From the NCBI RefSeq assembly GCF_001653475.1, contig NZ_CP011487.1, forward strand, positions 992,001 to 1,056,000: a stretch of DNA of 64,000 nt, read 5' to 3'. Shown here in pieces: positions 35,411 through 43,724 of the stretch. This DNA comes from Helicobacter pylori. Its GTDB lineage: Bacteria > Campylobacterota > Campylobacteria > Campylobacterales > Helicobacteraceae. The notes under the pieces are model-generated. The model had not been told where the DNA came from. It worked only from the letters and a program-made list of their open reading frames with translations, and did not search any database. Made by a program: the position numbers and the translations under genes. How positions within the stretch are numbered: the stretch's first letter is position 1; the number at the start of each line of letters is the position of its first letter.

Positions 35411-35619
35411 TGTTGCTCCTCTACTATTAATAAGATCAAAATAATGTCAACAGCCACCAATCTTAAAAAACAAATTGCATGCGTTCCAGAATCAGCAAAC
35501 ACTCTCAAACTCCATTTTTGCATACACCATTTTAGATCGAATATCGTCTCTTGTATTGAGAAATTCTACACTATTTTTATGAATTTTAAAACTAAATTTA
35601 AGATTTCCTCGCTAAAAAG

Positions 35620-35636
35620 CCCCCCCCCAAAAAAAA
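35620..35636. repeat. C9-A8 homopolymer pair downstream of ggt
   Basis: Nine C followed directly by eight A in the 268-base region between the ggt stop and the Hcp gene start. GCTAAAAAGCC occurs just before it (35611) and again at 35652, making a short direct repeat around the tract. It lies outside any supported gene; on the minus strand it is about 210 bases upstream of the Hcp start. Effect unknown. Confidence 0.6.
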
Positions 35637-35678
35637 TAGGGAAAGATGAGAGCTAAAAAGCCTGTATATGACAAAGAA

Positions 35679-37382
35679 TTAAAATTCTTTCCTTGGATCC
35701 GTTGCCCCATAGAAAACGCTCCCTTTAGTTTTAGGCAAAACTTGGATCGCATTCACATCGCCCATGACCGGCTTAGTAACGATTTGATAGCCCATTTTAG
35801 TGAGGTTATCTTTCACATCAGCGGGCATGCCAAACTTTTCAATCCTTAATTCATCAGGAAGCCATTGCATGTGGAATCTAGGGGCTGAGACCGCTTCAGA
35901 AATATTCATATTATAATCAATGACATTGGAAATCACTTGCAACACCGTAGTGATAATCCTAGACCCTCCAGGGCTTCCCACCACCATGAAAACCTTATTG
36001 TTTTTCAACACAATCGTAGGCGACATGGAGCTTAAAGGGCGCTTATTGGCTTCAATCGCATTCGCATCGCCCCCTACTAAACCATAGAGATTAGGATTCC
36101 CAGGCTTTATGGAAAAATCATCCATTTCATTGTTCAATAAAAATCCTGCCCCATCAATACTAGCAGCACTCCCATAAGAAGCGTTAATGGTGTAAGTAAC
36201 GCTGACTGCATTCCCCCACCTGTCCGCTACAGAATAATGCGTGGTATTGCTCCCCTCATGCAACTGCCCCATTCCTGGTTTGATTTGAGAGCTTGGCGTA
36301 ACCGTATCTGGCTGGATAGTGTCAAAAATCTTTTTGGCATACGCCTTATTAATCAATTTATCTACCGGCACTGAAACAAAATCAGCGTCTCCCATATAAA
36401 CCGATCTGTCCGCATAAGCTTGACGCATCGCTTCTGCAGCGATATGGATATTCTTAGAAGCCCCATACCCAAGGGCGCTCAAATCCGCATTCTCCATGAC
36501 ATTTAAAATCTGGATCAAATGCGTGCCTCCTGAACTTGGTGGCGACATAGAAATGATCTTATACCCGCGATAACTCCCTACCACAGGTTTACGCCATTTC
36601 ACATTATAACTGGCTAAATCTTCTTTAGTGATAATCCCTCCATTTTTTTTCATGTCTTTCTCAATAAGCTCAGCGACTTGCCCTTGATAAAAGCCCTTAG
36701 CGCCTAGCGTTTTGATTTGATTTAAAGTCTTGGCTAAATCTTTTTGGACAAACAAATCCCCTTCTTGATAATCAAGATGCCCTTTTTTAAAAAAATACTT
36801 TTTGCTAGAGCTATATTTTAAAAACCGCTCCCTTGCTTCTTTTAGGGTTTCTGCTTGTCTTTGTGAAATCGCATAACCATTTTCAGCCAATTTAATGGCA
36901 GGATCAATGAGTTGCGATAGTTTTTTGGTGCCGTATTTTTTCAACATCGCTTCCATGCCCGCCACCGTTCCAGGAACCCCAGCCGCCAAATAGCCATCTT
37001 CGCTGAGTTTAGGGACTACATTGCCTTGCTTGTCTAAAAACATGTTCTTAGTGGCTTTTAAGGGGGCTTTTTCTCTAAAATCTAAGGCAACATTTTCACC
37101 ATTAGCTAAATGGATAACCGCAAAACCCCCACCACCAATATTGCCTGCTGCAGGATGGACGACCGCTAGAGCAAAACCTATCGCTACAGCCGCATCAATC
37201 GCATTACCCCCATCTTCTAAAACCTTTTGCCCGATCTCACTAGCTAGCGGGTGGCTAGAAAGGGCTAACCCTACTTTAGTGTTTTTAATGGGGGGGTAAC
37301 TCGCTGCACTCAAAGGGCTCAACAAACCCAAAGAGAGCACCATCACACCCAAGCCAATCGTCTTTAAAAAACTCCGTCTCAT
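35679..37382 (-). CDS. ggt: Gamma-glutamyltranspeptidase, secreted
   Basis: Periplasmic/secreted enzyme that hydrolyses glutamine and glutathione; a known H. pylori colonisation and immune-tolerance factor. The 567-residue proenzyme has a signal peptide (about 1-26). Autocleavage occurs before T380 in EGSNTTHYS, giving large and small subunits. The small-subunit residues GSPGGSRI bind the gamma-glutamyl group, and the large subunit has the conserved arginine in DFREKAP. Start ATG 37382 with GAAAGG upstream, 31 bases after an extended -10. Intact. It forms its own transcription unit. Confidence 0.97.
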   Translation of the reverse strand: MRRSFLKTIGLGVMVLSLGLLSPLSAASYPPIKNTKVGLALSSHPLASEIGQKVLEDGGNAIDAAVAIGFALAVVHPAAGNIGGGGFAVIHLANGENVALDFREKAPLKATKNMFLDKQGNVVPKLSEDGYLAAGVPGTVAGMEAMLKKYGTKKLSQLIDPAIKLAENGYAISQRQAETLKEARERFLKYSSSKKYFFKKGHLDYQEGDLFVQKDLAKTLNQIKTLGAKGFYQGQVAELIEKDMKKNGGIITKEDLASYNVKWRKPVVGSYRGYKIISMSPPSSGGTHLIQILNVMENADLSALGYGASKNIHIAAEAMRQAYADRSVYMGDADFVSVPVDKLINKAYAKKIFDTIQPDTVTPSSQIKPGMGQLHEGSNTTHYSVADRWGNAVSVTYTINASYGSAASIDGAGFLLNNEMDDFSIKPGNPNLYGLVGGDANAIEANKRPLSSMSPTIVLKNNKVFMVVGSPGGSRIITTVLQVISNVIDYNMNISEAVSAPRFHMQWLPDELRIEKFGMPADVKDNLTKMGYQIVTKPVMGDVNAIQVLPKTKGSVFYGATDPRKEF

Positions 37383-37412
37383 CTATTTTCCTTTCAATCA
37401 ACAATAATTGTT

Positions 37413-37421
37413 ATTATAGCA
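37413..37421 (-). promoter_or_regulatory. Extended -10 promoter of ggt
   Basis: Minus strand reads TGCTATAAT, a perfect TGnTATAAT, 31 bases upstream of the ggt ATG. Predicted start near 37406, leader about 24 bases. An adjacent AT palindrome (AACAATAATTGTT) in the leader could bind a regulator, but none is assigned. Confidence 0.65.
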
Positions 37422-37581
37422 TAAGCTTTACAAAGCACCCTCTCGCTTATAGCTTATAAAAGCTATTAATCATCATCGTTTGAATGTTGGTTATAAAAAA
37501 GACTCTGAGTTTTAAAATAAACAGAGTTTAAAAAATAAGTTAAGTAAGGCTTATTGGATAAAAACGCTATTGGCAGAAAAC

Positions 37582-39402
37582 TTATTGTTTAATCCCCAAT
37601 AAAGTGTCTATCATCCGATCAATAGCGGTAATGACCTTAGCGTTAGCCGCATAGCCGCTTTGAAACTTGATTAAATTCACCATTTCTTCATCCACGCTCA
37701 CTTGCGAAATAGAAAGTTGCTCTTTTTTAATGGTCTCTAACATGCTCTTTTTAGTGTCCAAGATACGCCCTGATTTTTCAGCGTCCGTGTTGATTTTACC
37801 GGTTAAAAATTGATAAAACTCGCTGATTTTCATTTGTTTAATGTCAAACTTGTCGTTATAAAAATCCACGCTATCGTATTGCAATTGCTGCATCATGTTC
37901 GCCACATCAAAATTCCCGTTAATGGGGGCAAGCCATGGGCGGATAGTGGTAGGCTCTTTTTTGTATTCTTTGTTCAAACTGATATTAGAAGCGTCATCGC
38001 CTTGAAAAAAAGGGTTGAGCTTTAACGCTCCCATAAAATTCGTGCCGTTATCTTTCATAGAAACAAACAACCCTTGCGAAGCGTTTTTAGGCTGGATAAC
38101 AAACTTTTTAGTCTCATTGTTAAAGCTCGCTGTGAAATAATCATCAAAATCATTTTCGGTGTTATTGTCTTGATTGTCATCAGTATTAGCGTTAATGGCT
38201 TGGATAATATCGTTCATGGTTGTAATGGGCGTGATAGCAATGGTTTTTCTAGCGATTTCTTTACCATCGGTGTTGTAAGCAATCAAGTCAAACGAGCCGT
38301 TTTTGATATTGTAGTTAGTGTCTTTAAAGGCTTCATCGCTATTAAACTCCACAGGCTCGCCCTCAATATGATGACTCGCGCTTTGAGCGTAAATCGCATT
38401 AGTGGATTCTATCAAGCCCCTAGCAAAAGAATCCAACAAATCAATATAATCTTGCAATTTGCCCTTCAAAGTCCCATTAGAGCCGTCATTATACACATTC
38501 AATAACGCCCCCACTTTTCCCTGATTGAGCCTGTCAGTAATATTAGTAACCTTAAAATCATCGCTTTGAAAATAAATCTGGTTCAAACCCCCTTTATTTT
38601 CGGATTCTTTAACCACTAAAGGATGGAAAATAGATCCATCAATAATATTGAATCCATGCCCGATATTAAGGTTATAGCTCTCATCAAAATCTGCTGAGTC
38701 TTTATCTGTGAGCGAATGGGTTTTAATACTGCTTTTAAAAACATTCCCCCCTAAAAGCTCTCGCAAATGGAATTCCAACTCATCTCGCTTATCCCTTAAT
38801 TCATTCGCATGCTTTAAACTCTTGTTATTTTCCACTTCTTTGATGTGTTTATTGATCTCAGCGATTTGAGAACCCAGGCTATTGACTTCTTTGATAACGC
38901 TTTTTAATTCTTCACTCGCCTTATGCTGTAAGGCTGTTAATCTTTCTCTGGTGTCTTTAATGTTGTGCGTTAAAGCTTCTGTTTTTTGAGCGAGAGCCTG
39001 TTTTTGAGCGGAGTCTTTGGCGTTTTTAGACAATTCTTTCCATGAATTAAAATAATCTTGCAAATCCGTAAAAAGGCTCGCTTCATCAATGTCCGGAAAA
39101 TACGCGCTCGCTTCTTTTAAATGCGAAAATTCTGTATCGTAATAAGTGTTTTCGTAATGAGCCTTCGTGTAACGAGAAAAAACAAACTCATCATGCACCC
39201 TTTCAATAGCTTTTACATCCACGCCCATATTCACATTTTTAGTGCCATACATGTAAGCCTCTTGAGGCTTTGCGATCACGCGCTGACGGCTATAAAACTC
39301 ATCGCTAGCGTTAGAAATATTATTCCCAGTAACATCCACCATGCTCTGATGGGCTTGCAAGCCGGTGTAAGAAGTGTTGAGTGAAGATAAAATCCCGCCC
39401 AT
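37582..39402 (-). CDS. flgK: Flagellar hook-associated protein 1 (HAP1)
   Basis: Joins the hook to the flagellar filament; exported by the flagellar type III system. The 606-residue protein has the N-terminal rod/hook signature SSLNTSYTGLQAHQSMVDVTGNNISNA-like region (about 6-30) and the matching C-terminal helix QSGYAANAKVITAIDRMIDTLL, which assemble into the D0/D1 coiled coil. A central Asp/Asn-rich variable part faces outward. It starts one base after the flgN-like gene ends and shares its sigma-54 promoter. Confidence 0.95.
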   Translation of the reverse strand: MGGILSSLNTSYTGLQAHQSMVDVTGNNISNASDEFYSRQRVIAKPQEAYMYGTKNVNMGVDVKAIERVHDEFVFSRYTKAHYENTYYDTEFSHLKEASAYFPDIDEASLFTDLQDYFNSWKELSKNAKDSAQKQALAQKTEALTHNIKDTRERLTALQHKASEELKSVIKEVNSLGSQIAEINKHIKEVENNKSLKHANELRDKRDELEFHLRELLGGNVFKSSIKTHSLTDKDSADFDESYNLNIGHGFNIIDGSIFHPLVVKESENKGGLNQIYFQSDDFKVTNITDRLNQGKVGALLNVYNDGSNGTLKGKLQDYIDLLDSFARGLIESTNAIYAQSASHHIEGEPVEFNSDEAFKDTNYNIKNGSFDLIAYNTDGKEIARKTIAITPITTMNDIIQAINANTDDNQDNNTENDFDDYFTASFNNETKKFVIQPKNASQGLFVSMKDNGTNFMGALKLNPFFQGDDASNISLNKEYKKEPTTIRPWLAPINGNFDVANMMQQLQYDSVDFYNDKFDIKQMKISEFYQFLTGKINTDAEKSGRILDTKKSMLETIKKEQLSISQVSVDEEMVNLIKFQSGYAANAKVITAIDRMIDTLLGIKQ

Positions 39403-39403
39403 T

Positions 39404-39838
39404 TTACGCCTGCACTCTTAAAAAATGACTCCCCACATGTCTAGAGCCTTTATAGTCGCAAGTGTCATGGGGAATGATTTGTTGGATAAGAGAAGAATAA
39501 AACTCAGAAACCGCAAACGCCATGCGCGAATAAATCAAGTTTTTTTCTTTCAAAACAAGCAAAGACTCTCGCATTTGGTTTAAAAAATCGCTCGTTTTTT
39601 CGTCTAATAATTCACTCATTTCTTTATTAGGGAATTGATTTTTTAAAGACAACATTTGCACATCTATATTTGCTTTTTCTTTTTCAAAAGTTTGAATCGC
39701 TAGCTGTTTTTGATGGTTTCTTTCAAAAATTTCGGTGTGTTTAGCGAGCTTAATGTCTCTTATATCGCACTCCGTTAAATCAATCAATTCTTTCAATTGG
39801 TTTAGCGCGTTTTCTAAATGAGAATGTAAAACGACCAT
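39404..39838 (-). CDS. FlgN-like flagellar export chaperone (HP1120 type)
   Basis: The 144-residue, mostly helical, charged protein has no signal peptide. Helices with heptads span about 1-70 and 85-125 and end in YSRMAFAVSEFYSSLIQQII, similar in pattern to the C-terminal helix of FlgN chaperones that binds FlgK and FlgL. It lies directly upstream of flgK with a single-base gap; in Campylobacter a FlgN gene holds the same place. The start must be ATG 39838 (AAGGA upstream), because a sigma-54 promoter lies inside the longer open frame. Function inferred from size, fold and neighbour. Confidence 0.7.
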   Translation of the reverse strand: MVVLHSHLENALNQLKELIDLTECDIRDIKLAKHTEIFERNHQKQLAIQTFEKEKANIDVQMLSLKNQFPNKEMSELLDEKTSDFLNQMRESLLVLKEKNLIYSRMAFAVSEFYSSLIQQIIPHDTCDYKGSRHVGSHFLRVQA

Positions 39839-39874
39839 AACAAATCCTTTAGCTCTTGTTTCAGCCGTATTCAA

Positions 39875-39889
39875 GCAAATACTATGCCA
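39875..39889 (-). promoter_or_regulatory. Sigma-54 promoter of the flgN-like-flgK operon
   Basis: Minus strand reads TGGCAT-N5-TATTTGCTT. GG (39888-39887) and GC (39876-39875) are exactly 10 bases apart, matching the RpoN -24/-12 consensus closely. It lies about 37 bases before the start at 39838. This agrees with HP1120 and flgK being RpoN-dependent middle flagellar genes. Confidence 0.85.
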
Positions 39890-39916
39890 TTTTATTTTAT
39901 TATAAAAACCCAATTT

Positions 39917-39961
39917 CTTAAGGGGATAGTGAGGTATTTTGAAATCATTCTCCCCTTAAAG
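39917..39961. repeat. Dispersed palindromic element, well-preserved copy
   Basis: CTTAAGGGGA (39917-39926) and its complement TCCCCTTAAAG (39951-39961) form a near-perfect 10-bp inverted repeat around a 24-base loop containing GGTATTTTGAAATC. It lies between the GCGC methyltransferase stop and the flgN-like promoter, so it could end the methyltransferase transcript. A related degenerate copy is at 14887-14930. Confidence 0.55.
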
Positions 39962-39969
39962 CTCCCTTA

Positions 39970-40926
39970 TTAAATCGCCTTTAACATTTCTTTAGCGATA
40001 GTAGCAATCACATTCACGCTCATGGCATTCCCCGCTTGGGATAGCAAATGGCTTTCTTTAAAGTTAGGATTACCTTTAATCTTAGCGATCAAATCCCTAG
40101 GAAATCCTTGTAAAAGCAAGCTTTCAGTTGCGTTTAATTTTTTGATTTTGCCTTTTTGGATATAAAACAAGCCATGCCTTCCTGTCCTTAAAGTAGGAAA
40201 AACATTGAAATACAACCTTAAATCAGATTGTCTTGTGTCTAAAACGGCGTTTTCTAAAGTTAAGATATCCTCTAAAGAAACCCGGTTATGGTTGTATTTA
40301 TTATGCAAATATTTCTGAAATGCAGCGTTATTGGTATCCAAATAGCATTCATTATCAGCGTCTAAAAAATCCTTGAAATAATAATCATTGGCTAAACCTA
40401 AAGGGAAATTAAACGGGTGTTTCAAATCCTTCCTAAACCCTACGATATAAAGGCGTTCTCTTTTTTGGGCTAATTGGAAATCAGCGCTGTTTAAAATTTG
40501 ATAATAAGTTGTATAGCCCGCTTCTTGCAAGGCTTTGATAATGGTTTTAAAAGTTTCTTGTCGCTTATGGTTGATTAAGCCCTTAACATTTTCAAGCAAG
40601 AAACATTTAGGCTGTTTAACTTTTAAAATGCGAATAAGCCCATAAATAATAGTCCCTCTTGTATCATCAAAGCCCTTTCTTTTACCATTAATAGAAAAAG
40701 CTTGACAAGGAAAACCGCTAATGAGCGCATCAAAATCGGGTAAATCATTAGAGTTGATTCGCATCAAATCCCCAAAATTATGAGTGTCTTTAAAAAATAA
40801 TTCATAAGTTCTAAGGGCTTCATGATTGATTTCTGCATGCCCTACGCATTTTAAATGGCATTGCTCCAAGCCCAAACGGCCTCCACCAATACCAGAACAA
40901 AAATCCATAAAAGTTAAAATTCCCAA
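39970..40926 (-). CDS. Orphan C5-cytosine DNA methyltransferase (probable GCGC specificity)
   Basis: In 318 residues: SAM motif I FMDFCSGIGGG at 6-16, catalytic C74 in GFPCQAFS, ENVKGL at 112-117, QKRERLYIVGFR (motif VIII), and QAGNAMSVNV near the C-terminus. The target-recognition domain lies at about 195-265. Start is TTG 40926, eight bases after AGGA; ATG at 40908 is the alternative. No restriction gene is adjacent. Position matches HP1121/JHP1050 (M.Hpy99III), reported as a core-genome GCGC methyltransferase that affects gene expression; that link rests on gene order and memory. Confidence 0.9.
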   Translation of the reverse strand: MGILTFMDFCSGIGGGRLGLEQCHLKCVGHAEINHEALRTYELFFKDTHNFGDLMRINSNDLPDFDALISGFPCQAFSINGKRKGFDDTRGTIIYGLIRILKVKQPKCFLLENVKGLINHKRQETFKTIIKALQEAGYTTYYQILNSADFQLAQKRERLYIVGFRKDLKHPFNFPLGLANDYYFKDFLDADNECYLDTNNAAFQKYLHNKYNHNRVSLEDILTLENAVLDTRQSDLRLYFNVFPTLRTGRHGLFYIQKGKIKKLNATESLLLQGFPRDLIAKIKGNPNFKESHLLSQAGNAMSVNVIATIAKEMLKAI

Positions 40927-41066
40927 TCAACCATTCCTAACATACAACTAAAAACACGCCCTATTTAGCGGCAAACTCATTCCAAAACATAAAAAAACTA
41001 AAATTTAATGAAAAACAAAACGACAGGCAGAATAAACCCCCCCTAGAAATGAAGCCCTTAAACCCC

Positions 41067-41270
41067 CTAGCTTATCCCCAATAAATCCTGTGCCATTTTG
41101 TGAGAAGTCTCATGCAAGTTGATTTTATACTGGTTATTTTCAATAGCTTGCTTGATTTCAGCTACCCTATCAAGAGTGGCTTCATTATTTTCAACTTTTT
41201 CATTCTTTTCTACACGCTTGTAATTCCCCAAAGATTGCACCGGAGCAAGAGAAGAAACGGCATTGATCAT
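41067..41270 (-). CDS. flgM: Anti-sigma-28 factor
   Basis: Binds FliA (sigma-28) and blocks late flagellar genes such as flaA. At 67 residues it is shorter than enterobacterial FlgM (about 97), as is known for H. pylori, lacking the N-terminal export part. The C-terminal FliA-binding helices are visible: EATLDRVAEIKQAIENNQYK and HKMAQDLL. AAAGGA lies 7 bases before ATG 41270; a longer in-frame start at 41297 has no ribosome site. A sigma-28 promoter stands 41 bases upstream, giving feedback control. Confidence 0.9.
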   Translation of the reverse strand: MINAVSSLAPVQSLGNYKRVEKNEKVENNEATLDRVAEIKQAIENNQYKINLHETSHKMAQDLLGIS

Positions 41271-41310
41271 TGTAAAATCCTTTGATTTGATATTCATCTC
41301 ATTACAGCAA

Positions 41311-41337
41311 GTATCGGCAAAAAAGAAAAAAAGTTAA
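41311..41337 (-). promoter_or_regulatory. Sigma-28 (FliA) promoter of flgM
   Basis: Minus strand has TTAA (41337-41334), exactly 15 bases, then GCCGATAC (41318-41311), close to the H. pylori FliA consensus TAAA-N15-GCCGATAA. The spacer is almost pure T (TTTTTTTCTTTTTT). The -35 part overlaps the TAA stop of the upstream small membrane protein gene. Confidence 0.85.
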
Positions 41338-41540
41338 TGGATTTTTGAAATCTGTTTTTGCAATTCCTTACCAAATTTCTTGGTGGTGGTGATGGGTTTT
41401 TTCCCGGTTTCTGCCACAGAGCCAAAAGATTGCGATTGTAAACTTTTAAACATAAAAAACATCAAAAAAATTAAAATATAGCAAAACAAAAAAAAGCAAA
41501 TGGTAGGGAACAGCCAATTTTTGAGATTAGAACTATTCAT
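41334..41540 (-). CDS. Small single-span membrane protein of unknown function
   Basis: The 68-residue product has one strong transmembrane helix (WLFPTICFFLFCYILIFLMFFMF, about 9-31) and a basic, Ser/Thr/Lys-rich tail. AAAAGG lies 7 bases before ATG 41540. It follows slyD by 32 bases on the same strand and its stop codon is part of the flgM promoter. No family recognised. Its good ribosome site and clean hydrophobic pattern argue for a real gene. Confidence 0.6.
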   Translation of the reverse strand: MNSSNLKNWLFPTICFFLFCYILIFLMFFMFKSLQSQSFGSVAETGKKPITTTKKFGKELQKQISKIH

Positions 41541-41572
41541 GACCTTGCCTTTTAAATACTCCTATACCCTAA

Positions 41573-42130
41573 CTACCCATGCGAGCATGAGCAACCACAG
41601 CCCCCACCTTTCTTCCCACCATGACCCCCATGACCGCCACAGCAACCTGTCCCACCGCCATGGTGTGAAGCTAAAATTTCTTCTTCGCTCACTTCCCTAA
41701 AACCTAAAACCTTGAAACGAAACGCTAAAGTTTTTCCGGCTAACGGGTGGTTATAATCCACCATCACATGCGTGTTGCTAAAGTCTTTGATGGTGGCTTG
41801 AATGGTTTGATGATCTTCAGTTTGCCCAAAAACGCTCATGCCTTTTTCTAATTCAATGCCTTCAAATTGATCTCTAGGGACTTCTTGCAAATAGCTGCTT
41901 TCATAAACCCCATAAGCTTCTTCTGGAGCGATAACAACCTCTTCCCACTCGCCAATTTGAGCCTTTAATACCGCTTTTTCTAACCCTGCTATGATTTGAT
42001 TAGCACCTATAATAAACTCTAAAGGCTCTTTAGAAATATTGCTGTCTAGCACAACGCTAGAGCCTTGCTCTCTCACTTCATATTCAATCAAAGCGGCTTG
42101 TTTGATTGACTCTAAATCATGGTTTTGCAT
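41573..42130 (-). CDS. slyD: FKBP-type peptidyl-prolyl isomerase SlyD with metal-binding tail
   Basis: Prolyl isomerase and nickel chaperone that helps hydrogenase (and possibly urease) maturation. In 185 residues, the split FKBP domain with the insert-in-flap chaperone region occupies about 1-150 ([27 protein letters not shown]). The tail from about 155 is almost only His, Gly and Cys ([25 protein letters not shown]), a metal sponge. It starts 14 bases inside the end of the preceding gene, so translation is coupled. Confidence 0.94.
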   Translation of the reverse strand: MQNHDLESIKQAALIEYEVREQGSSVVLDSNISKEPLEFIIGANQIIAGLEKAVLKAQIGEWEEVVIAPEEAYGVYESSYLQEVPRDQFEGIELEKGMSVFGQTEDHQTIQATIKDFSNTHVMVDYNHPLAGKTLAFRFKVLGFREVSEEEILASHHGGGTGCCGGHGGHGGKKGGGCGCSCSHG

Positions 42131-43112
42131 GCTGGTGTTTCTCCTTGTTTTCTAAGATTTTTTTTGCCATTTTAGCTTGTTCGCTTGAAGGATACAAGTG
42201 TTGCAAAGTATTTAAGAATTTATAATAGTTTTGATCGTCTTTGATTTTTTTAAACGACCATGCCGTATGCCACAAAAGCACAGGCATGTAAGACGCTTTT
42301 TTATTTAAAAGAGCGCTCTCTTTGTAATACTTGATTGCTTCTTTATATCTCTTTTCTCCATAAGCCACTTCTCCAAGCACATAACGCACATAATAAAGTC
42401 TGTAACTATTGGCTTCTAACCACAACAAACGCTCTTTGGCTTCTGCATAGGATTTATTTTTAAAAAAAGACAGAGCTTCTTGAAAAATCTCTTTTTGCTT
42501 AGACAAATCTTTATCAAACTCAACTTTCGCCTTTTCTTGAGTTTTTCCCTCTTGATTTTTTGGGGCTTCGGCTTTCAAAGGGGGGTTTTTATTAGCCGGA
42601 GTGCTTGATTTGAGCGGCTTTTCAGCTTTTTCCTCTTGTTCTTTGAGAGCTTTTTGGATTAAGGCGATTTGTGAAACCAAATCCTGGCTTAACTTGGTCA
42701 ATAATTCACTCATCTCTTTATTTTGCTTGTCTAACTGCTGGATAGCTTGCTGGTTAGCGTGAATCTCATTCCTCAAGTCATCTAAAGTTTGCGATTGTTG
42801 CTTAAGCGTGTTAGCCTGTACTTCTTGCAAAGCTTTTAAGGCTCGCAAGGATTCCTCTTGGGAAAGAATAGCGTTATTGAGATCCTTAATCTTATTAGCC
42901 TGCCCTTCATAAACACTCCTTAGACCCTCTTGAGCTTGAGTGTTAGCCTCCACTTGCGAATGGATCTTGGTCAAAATATTAGAAAAATTCTTACTATTGA
43001 CTTGCAACTGCTTGAGTTCTTTTTTGGTCGCTCCGCTTTGCAAATCAAACGCTGAAGGCTCCCCATTGAGAAAAAAGGGAGCGACAAAAGGGATAAAAAA
43101 AAGCCTTTTCAT
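42117..43112 (-). CDS. CpoB/YbgF-like periplasmic TPR protein of the Tol-Pal system
   Basis: The 331-residue periplasmic protein has a signal peptide ([17 protein letters not shown]), a long N-terminal coiled coil (about 25-165, Gln/Leu-rich), a Pro/Lys/Ala linker, and C-terminal TPR repeats (about 200-325: [35 protein letters not shown]). This is the CpoB layout, linking Tol activity with cell-wall synthesis at division. It lies 7 bases after pal and overlaps slyD. By order it is HP1124. Confidence 0.85.
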   Translation of the reverse strand: MKRLFFIPFVAPFFLNGEPSAFDLQSGATKKELKQLQVNSKNFSNILTKIHSQVEANTQAQEGLRSVYEGQANKIKDLNNAILSQEESLRALKALQEVQANTLKQQSQTLDDLRNEIHANQQAIQQLDKQNKEMSELLTKLSQDLVSQIALIQKALKEQEEKAEKPLKSSTPANKNPPLKAEAPKNQEGKTQEKAKVEFDKDLSKQKEIFQEALSFFKNKSYAEAKERLLWLEANSYRLYYVRYVLGEVAYGEKRYKEAIKYYKESALLNKKASYMPVLLWHTAWSFKKIKDDQNYYKFLNTLQHLYPSSEQAKMAKKILENKEKHQHAKP

Positions 43113-43119
43113 CCTAGAA

Positions 43120-43659
43120 TTACTTCACTAATTTGACATCCACTCTTCTGTTTTCTTTGTAGCATTCTCTAGTTTTTTGGGTACATTTGGGCTTGGTTTC
43201 ACCAAAACTGATGGTTTTGATCATATCTTTTTCTACCCCTTTAATGACTAAAGCGTTTTTCACGCTCAAAGTCCTTTTAACGCCAAGTGCTTGGTTGTAT
43301 TCGCTAGAACCAAACTCATCGGTATTGCCTTCCAAAAGCACTTGCATGTGGTTTTCTTTAGCTTTTTGCACGATCTCATCTAGAGTCTCTTGATCGGATT
43401 CTTTGATCTCATACTTGTCAAAATCAAAATGAATAGAAGCGATTATAGTCCCACTCTCAACAGCCGGCTTTTCTTCAACCACTGGAGCTGGCTCCTCTTT
43501 AGGCTCTTGTTTTTCTTGAACTGTCTCTGTAGAAACAGGTGCACTTTGAACCGCTTTAGTGCTCACATCACCAGCCACGGTTTCTTTATCCATGTTGTGT
43601 TTACAACCAGCTATAAATAAAAAAGCTACCAAGAAACTCAATACAGAAGATCTTTTCAT
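43120..43659 (-). CDS. pal: Peptidoglycan-associated lipoprotein
   Basis: Outer-membrane lipoprotein that anchors to peptidoglycan and binds TolB. In 179 residues, the lipobox LFIAGC places the acylated cysteine at 19. A Pro/Glu-rich linker follows (about 35-70), then an OmpA-like domain with IHFDFDKYEI, EGNTDEFGS and NRRVDVKL, the peptidoglycan-binding residues. Known as antigen Omp18 in H. pylori. It has a 65-base gap after tolB, where an independent promoter could sit. Confidence 0.96.
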   Translation of the reverse strand: MKRSSVLSFLVAFLFIAGCKHNMDKETVAGDVSTKAVQSAPVSTETVQEKQEPKEEPAPVVEEKPAVESGTIIASIHFDFDKYEIKESDQETLDEIVQKAKENHMQVLLEGNTDEFGSSEYNQALGVKRTLSVKNALVIKGVEKDMIKTISFGETKPKCTQKTRECYKENRRVDVKLVK

Positions 43660-43724
43660 TATAAATTCTCCAAGAATAAAATTTAATAAATGTAAATATT
43701 AACTCATATTCGCTTAATCTAACC

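Noticed and set aside
35444-35656. 70-codon open frame carrying the C9 tract near its end
   Set aside because: No ribosome site or recognisable pattern, and it covers the promoter region of the Hcp gene on the other strand. The homopolymer alone is not evidence of a switching gene.
38074-38505. 143-codon plus-strand open frame
   Set aside because: It runs antisense through the variable middle of flgK; hydrophobic look comes from the complement of an Asn/Asp-rich region.
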